64,000 bases of DNA, taken from positions 124,318,626-124,382,625 of the forward strand of contig CANTUZ010000003.1 of NCBI GenBank assembly GCA_947846985.1, given 5' to 3'. The notes beneath the pieces are model-generated. The model saw nothing but the letters and a program-made list of their open reading frames with translations. It did not search any database and was not told the origin of the DNA. Positions 58,065-64,000 of the stretch are shown in pieces. The DNA comes from Fratercula arctica (lineage: Eukaryota; Chordata; Aves; Charadriiformes; Alcidae). Position 1 is the stretch's first letter; every line of letters starts with the position of its first letter. A program made the position numbers and the translations under genes.

Positions 58065-58989
58065 CTGCCCTCAGGGGTCTCAGCCCCCCACGGTAACCCT
58101 GTGGCTTCCAGGCAAAACGCCCAGCCAGCGGCACCCATCCGAAGGCGATGGGGCCGGGAGGAAGGAGGAACCCCCAGTGCTGGGGTCTGGGGGGTGCAGC
58201 GTGGTCGGGGGGGCTGGATGGGGCACCCATGGGGGGGCCCATAGCGCTGAACGGCTGCAACGGTCTCGGGGGGGGGAAGGGAAGGTGGGAGCTGGTGGTG
58301 TGACGCAGGGTTTGTCCCATGGGTGCTGGGAGGGCCAAGTGCATGCCCCTAAAACCACACGCTGCGCACCCCCACAGCCGTCCTGCGTGGGGCTGGGAAG
58401 GGGGAGAAAGAGGGGAAAAAGAGGGGCAATAGAATATTGCCCCAGGGCTGTCGGTGTGACCGGGGGCCACTGGTTTGCCTGAGCCCCGGCCTCCGTGCCC
58501 AGGGTGGTGCTGGGCTACGGCCTTGGGGGGCACAGCACCCCTGGGGACAGGGTGGCACCAATGAATGGCATGTGTGCCCCCCAGTGCCAGCGTCCCCCCT
58601 TGGTGTGGCATCACGGCCCTCCTGCTGGCAGAGCCTTGGCTATGGCTGGGGAGGTCCGGGGGTCCGGGCACGGCGAGGAGCAGGGAGGGAGCTTTGCCTT
58701 CAGGGCCCTTGCTCTGGGGGTGCAGGGGGACCCCAAGAATGTGGGGGAGGGCAGCTGTGTGCTGGGGCGGTGACGGTCAGCAGCTGGCGGGGACGCCCCG
58801 GGGACGGCGGCGAGCGCTGCTACCACTGGCGCTGTGTCTGGGACATGAATTTTTAAAGCTGTGTGCGGTGGCGTGGGGCCGTCTGGATCTGCCCCTGCTC
58901 GCGCCCCTGAGCTGCAGCGGTGGGGGGCACGGGGCGGCCCCCCCCCTCCTCCTGCCCACTGGTGCCAGCCACGCTGTCCCACCGGCACG

Positions 58990-59183
58990 GGAACGCGGCT
59001 ACAGGCGCACGCACGCGTCTCAGACGGGTGTGCATGCACGCGGTACATGGAGCGACCACCTCCTGCACCAGCGTGCACAGACACACCCTGCATGTACACA
59101 TGCTGGCACGCGTGTGCACGCGTGTGCGCATCTTCAACACGTGTACACGCCTGGCATGTGTACACACACGGGCGTGCACGCCA
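58990..59183. repeat. Alternating purine-pyrimidine (CA/CG/TG) tract, left part
   Basis: Rich in GCACGC, GTGTGCACGCGTGTGCGC and GTGTACACACAC, so potentially Z-DNA forming. The tract is interrupted by the CR1 end at 59184 and resumes at 59354. Confidence 0.7.
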
Positions 59184-59353
59184 TCATGGAATCCCAGAAT
59201 GGTTTGGGTGGGAAGGGACCTCTAAATGCCACCCAGTGCCACCCCCTGCCCTGGGCAGGGACACCTCCCACCAGCCCAGGTTGCTCCAAGCCCTGTCCAA
59301 CCTGGCCTTGAACCCCTCCAGGGATGGGGCAGCCACAGCTTCTCCGGGTGACC
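59184..59353 (-). mobile_element. CR1 LINE 3' end (about 170 bp), minus orientation, in KIF3C intron 1
   Basis: The plus strand starts with the tail 'atcatggaatcccagaatgg' and follows the young CR1 3' sequence to 'cagcttctccgggtgacccg', where it is truncated. It is antisense to KIF3C and lies inside a CA/TG-rich tract. 'GCGTGCACGC' occurs on both sides (near 59172 and 59369), but the surrounding repeats make a target-site duplication doubtful. Confidence 0.92.
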
Positions 59354-59603
59354 CGGGACACGCAGGAGCGTGCACGCACGAGTGCGCTCACGTGTGCGTG
59401 CGGGGGGGCTGTACACGAGTGGGTGCGTGCGGGGGGTAAAGGAGAGTGTGCCTGTGTGTGAGCACAGGCATCTGCACACCATGGCGGGGGGTGTGGAGAT
59501 GTGCGGGACGTGTGTGTGCACGTGTGTGGGGGCGGGGGGTGTGACCATGCACAGGTGTGTGCATTCGTGTGTGTGCACCTACACCCATATGGGACACAGC
59601 TGT
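59354..59603. repeat. Alternating purine-pyrimidine (GTGCGTG) tract, right part
   Basis: Continuation of the CA/TG-rich tract beyond the CR1 end, with CGTGCACGCACGAGTGCGC and GTGTGTGTGCACGTGTGTG-like runs. The short frames reading Val-His-Thr-His are products of this composition. Confidence 0.65.
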
Positions 59604-60124
59604 GGTGGGGTGGGATGGGATGGGACAGGGTGGGATGGGGGTCGTGGGTGTGGGTGATGGTGGCATGGGACAGGGTGGGATGGGGGTCGTGGGTGTGGGT
59701 GACGGTGGCATGGGACAGGGTGGGATGGGGTGCGGGTGACAGGGTGGGATGGGGGGGTGCAGGTGACAGGGTGGGATGGGACGGGGTGGGATGGGGAGGG
59801 GTGCGGGTGACAGGGTGGGATGGGACAGGGTGGGATGGGGAGGGGTGCGGGTGACAGGGTGGGATGGGACGGGGTGGGATGGGGGGGTGCAGGTGACAGG
59901 GTGGGATGGGACGGGGTGGGATGGGGAGGGGTGCGGGTGACAGGGTGGGATAGGACAGGGTGGGATGGGGGGGTGTGGGTGACAGGGTGGGATGGGACGG
60001 GGTGGGATGGGGGGGTGTGGGTGACAGGGTGGGATAGGACAGGGTGGGATGGGGGGGTGTGGGTGACGGTGGGATGGGACGGGGTGGGATGGGGGGGTGT
60101 GGGTGACAGGGTGGGATGGGGGGA
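59604..60124. repeat. G-rich minisatellite, about 36-44-bp unit
   Basis: About ten to twelve degenerate copies built from GTGACAGGGTGGGATGGGAC followed by GGGGTGGGATGGGG with variants. On the KIF3C non-template strand it holds dozens of GGG/GGGG runs separated by 1-4 bases, so the intronic RNA could form G-quadruplexes. The minus-strand Pro-rich frames (up to 405 codons) are artefacts. It ends about 220 bp before exon 2. Confidence 0.93.
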
Positions 60125-60347
60125 TGCTGAACCAGCCCCAGGCTGGTCGGGGTCCATGCGCAGCCCCCTCCCCAGCAGCTGGAGACCGAAGCCTGTGCCG
60201 CACCGAAAGCTCCCACCTCCCCGAAGCCAGGGGTGAGGACAGGGAGCCCAGGATGGGGACCAGGGACGGGGGTGACCACCTGGTGAGGATGACTGGGGAC
60301 AAACCCCATGGGGCCATGCCCTGACCCCCCCTGCTCTGCCCCCCCAG

Positions 60348-60449
60348 GCGATGGAGAGCAAGCTGCTCATCGGCGGCAGGACCATCATGGACCACACCAA
60401 CGAGCAGCAGAAGATGCTGGAGCTGAAGCGGCAGGAGATAGCCGAGCAG
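60348..60449 (+). CDS. KIF3C: KIF3C exon 2 (residues 472-505)
   Basis: 102 nt, 34 codons, phase 0 at both ends: acceptor CCCCCCAG, then [20 protein letters not shown] and [14 protein letters not shown], then donor GTAACG. This is the stalk coiled coil of kinesin-2; the [20 protein letters not shown] signature is shared by KIF3B and KIF3C. Thr at 'GGRTIMD' replaces Asn in the mammalian KIF3C I recall. The donor GTAACG is weaker than consensus, but the following 100-bp intron and exon 3 keep the frame. Confidence 0.95.
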
Positions 60450-60549
60450 GTAACGGCGCGGGGGCCTGACCCAGCTTAGGTGGGCGATGGGGGTGTCCCG
60501 GGGGGGCCGGTTCCCCCTCCCGGCTCTGAGTGTTTCCCCCCCGCCGCAG
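60450..60549 (+). other. KIF3C: KIF3C intron 2 (100 bp)
   Basis: Very short GC-rich intron from GTAACG to CCGCCGCAG; size is near the lower limit for vertebrate introns. Confidence 0.9.
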
Positions 60550-60672
60550 AAACGCCGGGAGCGGGAGATGCAGCAGGAGATGTTGCTGCGGGATGAGGAG
60601 ACCATGGAGCTGCGGGAGACTTACACCTCCCTGCAGCAGGAGGTGGAGATCAAAACCAAGAAGCTGAAGAAG
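60550..60672 (+). CDS. KIF3C: KIF3C exon 3 (residues 506-546)
   Basis: 123 nt, 41 codons, phase 0 at both ends. It reads [20 protein letters not shown] followed by [21 protein letters not shown], ending at donor GTGAGA. Continuous heptads make this the central dimerisation stalk through which kinesin-2 subunits pair. The residues match KIF3C rather than KIF3B ([15 protein letters not shown]). Confidence 0.96.
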
Positions 60673-60771
60673 GTGAGAGCGTGGCAGGCGGGGGCGGGGG
60701 GGGGGACGACCGTCCCTCTGGTCACCGCAGCCCCCCGAACGCGGGGCTGAGGGGCTGCTGCTCTCCCCCAG
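60673..60771 (+). other. KIF3C: KIF3C intron 3 (99 bp)
   Basis: Short intron from GTGAGA to CTCTCCCCCAG with a good pyrimidine tract. Confidence 0.92.
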
Positions 60772-60890
60772 CTGTACGCCAAGCTGCAGGCCGTGAAGGC
60801 GGAGATCCAGGACCAGCACGACGAGTACATCCGCGTGCGCCAGGACCTGGAGGAGGCGCAGAACGAGCAGACGCGGGAGCTGAAGCTCAA
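60772..60890 (+). CDS. KIF3C: KIF3C exon 4 (residues 547-585 plus two bases of codon 586)
   Basis: 119 nt, 39 codons plus two bases. It reads [20 protein letters not shown] then [19 protein letters not shown] and ends with AA of Lys586 at donor GTAGGT (from 60891). It encodes the distal stalk coiled coil. The donor is set by phase: the frame would hit TAG two bases later, and exon 5 begins with the G that completes [24 protein letters not shown] identifies KIF3C. Confidence 0.95.
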
Positions 60891-60949
60891 GTAGGTGGTC
60901 GCGCGTCCCCCCCGCGCCCGGGCACAGCCGTGCGGGGTCTGCAGGGGTG

Positions 60950-61680
60950 AATGGGGGTGCACAGAGCAGAGCTGGGGTGTGCAGGGCAGAGCTGGGGTTT
61001 GCAGAGCGGAGCTGGGGTGCACAGAGCAAAGCCGGGTGCTCAGAGCAGATTTGGGGTGCACAGAGCAAGGCTGGGGAGAGCAGAGCTGGGGTGCTCAGAG
61101 CAGATTTGAGGTGCTCAGAGAAGATTTGGGGTGCACAGAGGAAAGCTGGGGTGCTCAGAGCAGATTTGGGGTGCTCAGAGCAGAGCTGGGGTGCTCAGAG
61201 AAGATTTGGGGTGCTCAGAGCAGAGCTGGGGTGCACAGGGCAGATTTGGGGTGCTCAGAGCAGAGCTGGGGTGCTCAGAGCAGATTTGGGGTGTACAGGG
61301 CAGATTTGGGGTGCACAAAGGAGAGCTGGGTGCTCAGAGCAGATTTGGGGTGCTCAGAGCAGATCTGGGGTGCACAGAGGGCAGCTGGGTGCTTAGAAGA
61401 TTTGGGGTGCACAGGGCAGATTTAGGGTGCTCAGAGCAGAGCTGGGGTGCTCAGAGCAGAGCTTTGGGGTGCTCAGAGCAGAGCTGGGGTGCTCAGAGCA
61501 GAGCTGGGATGCTCAGAGCAGATTTGGGGTGCTGAGAGCAGAGCTGGGAGCTCAGAGCAGATTTGGGGTGTTGAGAGCAGAGCTGGGTGCTCAGAGCAGA
61601 TTTGGGGTGTTGAGAGCAGAGCTGGGTGCTCAGAGCAGATTTGGGGTGCTGAAGCAGATCTGGGGTGCGCAGCTGGAGGG
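60950..61680. repeat. Minisatellite, 20-bp unit, about 36 copies, two alternating types
   Basis: Units of GTGCTCAGAGCAGAGCTGGG alternate with GTGCTCAGAGCAGATTTGGG, plus GTGCACAGAG variants. The unit has no stop in any plus-strand frame and 60 bp gives a 20-residue period, explaining the long frames reading Ala-Gln-Ser-Arg-Ala-Gly-Val-Leu. It begins about 60 bp after the exon 4 donor. Confidence 0.96.
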
Positions 61681-61949
61681 ATCCATCCACCCACTGACGG
61701 GGAAACTGAGCGTCTCCTCCCCCGTCAGCGCTGGCAGAGGGTGTGAAACGTATCTGAAGCCCCTGGGCTGGGGCCTCAGGTCCCCCGAGGGCACCTGGAG
61801 TCCTGCTCCGGCCGCAGCGCGCTCGGCGGGGGGAGAGCAGCTTCGGGGGGGCTCGGGGTGAGCCCCAGCCCCGCGGGAGCTCCCGGCACCCGGCAAAGCC
61901 GAGCCGCGGTTTCCCTGCAGGAACCTCCCCGCAGGAGGCGCAGCTGCTG

Positions 61950-62230
61950 GTCCACCTCCTTTAGTCCGTTTGTTTTCATTTCAAGCAATAATCTTATTCA
62001 ACGTCGTTAAAAAATCCCACCCGGACATACACATTTTTTAGCATTTTGAAGGTAAAATTTTTATACTTTTACTAGAAGCAAAATTTCATCTCAGATTTTG
62101 CTTCCTTTCCCTTCAAACATGGTTCAAACTTTGTAAAAGCCGCCGGCAACTCAGTGAAGCAACTCATCGACTCGAAATGATTTTCTGCAGCTGCTCAATT
62201 TGCCCCCAAAAATGTGGAAAAAAAAAGATT
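61950..62230. promoter_or_regulatory. AT-rich complex patch in KIF3C intron 4 (candidate conserved element)
   Basis: About 280 bp of unique AT-rich sequence (TTTGTTTTCATTTC, AATAATCTTATTCAACG, TTTTTAGCATTTTGAAGG, GAAATGATTTTCTGCAGC) inside a GC-rich gene. The sharp compositional contrast and lack of repeats suggest constraint. I recognise no specific element. Confidence 0.33.
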
Positions 62231-62593
62231 GCCTTTTGCATCATTGAGCTTTGCTTTATTTCCCGGTCGGGCAGCTGGGGGAGCGGACGGGTCGGAGAGG
62301 AGACGGGTTCCTGGCCGGGGGGAAGCCATCAGAGCTGCCTTCGCTCCCTCTGAGCCCACCTTCCTCTGCCCTCCCGCTCCTGCCTCTGTCGGCTGGGTCT
62401 GTTGCGTCAACCTCTCCTTTTCCATCTTCTGGGTGTTTTCCCATTTCCCTGTGTCTCCCTCTCTTCCTGACGTCCCTTTCCTCTCCCTTTCCGACCTGTT
62501 TTCCATCACTTGTCACATTAACTCCTTCTTCTCCGGCTCCTTCCCACCCCCTTGCTCCCGCTCTGTCCCTCTCTTGGCCGGTCACTCACTCAG

Positions 62594-62710
62594 GTACTTG
62601 ATCATCGAGAACTTCATCCCACCAGAGGAGAAGAACAAGATCATGAACCGCCTGTACTTCGATGGGGAGGAGGACCAGTGGAAGTTCCAGCCGCTGGTGC
62701 CCACCGGAGG
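62594..62710 (+). CDS. KIF3C: KIF3C exon 5 (last base of codon 586 to two bases of codon 625)
   Basis: 117 nt: one base completing Lys586, 38 codons reading [20 protein letters not shown] then [18 protein letters not shown], then GG of Gly625 at donor GTACGT. This is the end of the stalk and start of the globular tail, which binds cargo adaptors. [18 protein letters not shown] is diagnostic for the KIF3B/KIF3C branch. Confidence 0.96.
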
Positions 62711-62963
62711 GTACGTCCCCGACCCACGCTCTGCCCCAGCACTCCCGACTCACGGGCATGGGATGTCCCCGGGCTGGGGGGCACAGCAGGGACCCCAGGG
62801 TGCTTACAGGTGCCTACAGGTGGAAATCCTCTCCAAGCCAAGCCCCACCAGGAAGGGCCACCCTTCACTCACTGTAGACGAGCTCCATTCGTCACTGTCT
62901 GGATGCGTTTTTAGCAGGAATTTATGTTCTGTAATAAATGTCCCTCTCAATTTCCGTTTTTAG
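62711..62963 (+). other. KIF3C: KIF3C intron 5 (253 bp)
   Basis: From GTACGT to TTTCCGTTTTTAG. No recognisable feature inside. Confidence 0.92.
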
Positions 62964-63072
62964 AAACAGCAACCAAATGAAGAGGCGACCTACCTCTGCA
63001 GTGGGGTACAAGAGACCCATCAGCCAGTACGCCCGCGTGGCCATGGCCATGGGATCTCATCCTCGGTACCGG
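62964..63072 (+). CDS. KIF3C: KIF3C exon 6 (last base of codon 625 to residue 661)
   Basis: 109 nt: A completing Gly625, then 36 codons reading [20 protein letters not shown] and [16 protein letters not shown], with donor GTAAGT. It is the conserved tail segment of KIF3B/KIF3C ([22 protein letters not shown]); [11 protein letters not shown] is the KIF3C form. It ends in phase 0. The remaining C-terminus (roughly 90 residues by comparison with the mammalian length) is outside the window. Confidence 0.95.
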
Positions 63073-63125
63073 GTAAGTGAGAAGGCACTGGTGCGTGCCT
63101 GTGGGACAAGAAGCATTGGTTAAAT

Positions 63126-63239
63126 GGGATGGATAAACGGGATGGAGGGATGAATGGACGAGTGGATGGATGGATGGATGGATGGATGGATGGATGGATG
63201 GATGGGTGGATGGGTGGATGGAAGAAAAGATGGATGGGA
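63126..63239. repeat. (GGAT)n array, left part
   Basis: Tetranucleotide GGAT/TGGA repeats with G-for-A variants, reading Met-Asp-Gly-Trp in plus-strand frames and Ile-His-Pro-Ser on minus. Located in KIF3C intron 6, directly before a CR1 3' end. Confidence 0.93.
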
Positions 63240-63251
63240 ACTTTGTAGAGT

Positions 63252-63327
63252 GGGGCTGATGGTTGGACTCGATGATCCCAAGGTTCTTTTCCAACCTAAA
63301 TGATTCTATGATTCAGTGATTCTATGG
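63252..63327 (+). mobile_element. CR1 3' end (about 75 bp) inside the GGAT array
   Basis: Contains 'ggttggactcgatgatccca', 'aggttcttttccaacctaaa' and the tail 'tgattctatgattcagtgat', the 3' terminus of an older CR1 subfamily with ATTCTATG octamers. It is sense to KIF3C. Confidence 0.88.
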
Positions 63328-63684
63328 GTGGATGGAGGGATGGATGGATAGACAGATGGGTGGGTGGGTGGATGGATGGATGGATGGATGGGTGGGTGGG
63401 TGGATGGATGGATGGATGGATGGATGGATGACAGATGGGTGGGTGGGTGGATGGATGGATGGATGGATGGATGGATGGATGGATGGATGGATGGATGGAT
63501 GGATGGATGGATGGACGGGTGGGCGGGTGGGTGGATGGATGGATGGATGGATGGTGGATGGATGGATGGATGGATGGATGATGGGTGGATGGATGGATGG
63601 ATGGGTGGATGGATGGATGGATGGATGCATGGATGGATGCATGGGTTGTTGGATGAAGGGACAGATGGATGCATGGATGAACAG
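63328..63684. repeat. (GGAT)n array, right part, about 90 units
   Basis: Continuation of the TGGA/GGTG tetranucleotide array after the CR1 tail, with long pure GGAT blocks. The large frames on both strands (Met-Asp-Gly-Trp or Ser-Ile-His-Pro) are products of the repeat. Likely highly length-variable. Confidence 0.95.
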
Positions 63685-64000
63685 TGGGAAAGAAGACGGA
63701 GTAAACAAGCTCATGATGATTTGGGATATGTCAGTTCAAGCTCCCAGCTTTATCCTCCCACTTGGCAGGATCGGTGGCCGTGTGCTCAGCCAGTCCTTGA
63801 GCTGCTGCCTCACTGGCTCTGGTCGCTCCTGCTGTTTGAGAGGACGGGGCCGTTCAGCCTTACCTCAGCCCCAGGAAAGACCAGAAGAGCCTGAGCAGAG
63901 CTGGGCTCCAGTTTGGAGCTCGCCCTGTGGCTGAGGCAGACAGAGAAGGGTTCCGCTCCCCGGTGTGCCTGTCAGCTTCTCTTGGCAGTGTGGACTTGCC

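Larger units (their letters stand above)
55546..60347 (+). other. KIF3C: KIF3C intron 1 (4.8 kb)
   Basis: The intron runs from donor GTACGT to acceptor CCCCCCAG (60346-60347). It is GC-rich and filled with tandem arrays (55.63, 56.62, 56.79, 57.50 and 59.60 kb), G and C homopolymers (14 G at 58051-58064, 12 C at 57480-57491), an alternating purine-pyrimidine tract and one inverted CR1 end at 59.18 kb. Large Pro-rich or Gly/Trp-rich frames across the arrays are not genes. An AT-richer patch at 57.64-57.83 kb is a candidate regulatory element. Confidence 0.9.
60891..62593 (+). other. KIF3C: KIF3C intron 4 (1.7 kb)
   Basis: From GTAGGT to ACTCACTCAG. The first half is a 20-bp minisatellite (60.95-61.68 kb). 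The middle (61.95-62.23 kb) is an AT-rich, non-repetitive patch. The last 300 bp are pyrimidine-rich, leading to the acceptor. Confidence 0.93.
63073..64000 (+). other. KIF3C: KIF3C intron 6, 5' part
   Basis: Begins with a strong GTAAGT donor and runs to the right edge. It holds a TGGA tetranucleotide array split by a CR1 3' end, then about 300 bp of unique sequence. A CAG at 63986-63988 near the edge is not followed by a reading expected for the next KIF3C exon. Confidence 0.85.

Noticed and set aside
59172..59380. Target-site duplication GCGTGCACGC around the CR1 at 59.18 kb
   Set aside because: The sequence recurs in the surrounding alternating tract and the two copies do not abut the element ends, so it cannot be claimed as a duplication.
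59134..60605. Minus-strand Pro-rich frames of about 390-405 codons
   Set aside because: Generated by the G-rich intronic array (His-Pro and Pro-Ser-His-Pro repeats), antisense to KIF3C; no non-repeat domain.
57499..61680. Regular direct repeats that could be mistaken for a CRISPR array
   Set aside because: Units are contiguous without unique spacers, lie in introns of a vertebrate gene, and vary by point mutation. They are minisatellites.
63986..64000. CAG followed by 12 bases at the right edge as the start of KIF3C exon 7
   Set aside because: In phase 0 it would read Cys-Gly-Leu-Ala, whereas the next KIF3C/KIF3B exon is expected to begin Ala-Glu-Asn-Ile. The exon is probably outside the window.

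Overview
The window is vertebrate nuclear DNA and almost certainly avian. It holds parts of two multi-exon genes with GT-AG introns. The interspersed repeats I can recognise are nearly all CR1-type LINEs, with no SINE or recognisable LTR element. Introns are compact on the right, and GC-rich minisatellites are abundant. The species cannot be fixed from the sequence. No prokaryotic features, CRISPR array or operon are present.

Layout. Positions 1-40103 carry the 5' half of RAB10 on the minus strand. Exon 1 is 40103-39977 (residues 1-42 plus one base of codon 43), exon 2 is 12320-12260, and exon 3 is 242-104 (to residue 109). The remaining exons lie beyond the left edge. The two long introns (about 27.7 and 12.0 kb) are AT-rich and hold most of the CR1 copies. 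A CpG island with a GC-box/ETS/CCAAT/CRE promoter lies at about 39.9-40.9 kb. From 40.9 to 53.7 kb is a gene-poor, GC-rich spacer containing a 1.2-kb CR1, several minisatellites and a 1.4-kb array of a 13-bp unit. From 53.7 kb to the right edge is KIF3C on the plus strand: a promoter with a ZNF143-type site, then coding exons 54133-55545, 60348-60449, 60550-60672, 60772-60890, 62594-62710 and 62964-63072. These give 661 codons; the C-terminal tail is beyond the window.

The two genes are divergent (head-to-head, ATGs 14.0 kb apart), the same arrangement as KIF3C-RAB10 in mammals as I recall it. RAB10 is a small GTPase of exocytic and endosomal trafficking. KIF3C is an N-terminal-motor kinesin of the kinesin-2 family that pairs with KIF3A or with itself. 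Both act in membrane transport but nothing here shows direct coupling.

I did not find an undescribed protein system. The least ordinary signals are (i) a CR1 lineage whose copies share the same frameshift and a damaged reverse-transcriptase active site, suggesting non-autonomous amplification; (ii) near-identical CR1 copies in direct and inverted orientation bracketing RAB10 exons and promoter; (iii) a stop-free 13-bp minisatellite ending about 30 bp from the KIF3C promoter site; (iv) a repeated 20-bp period in five unrelated arrays; and (v) a KIF3C motor lacking the Gly/Ser loop-11 insert I recall in mammalian KIF3C.
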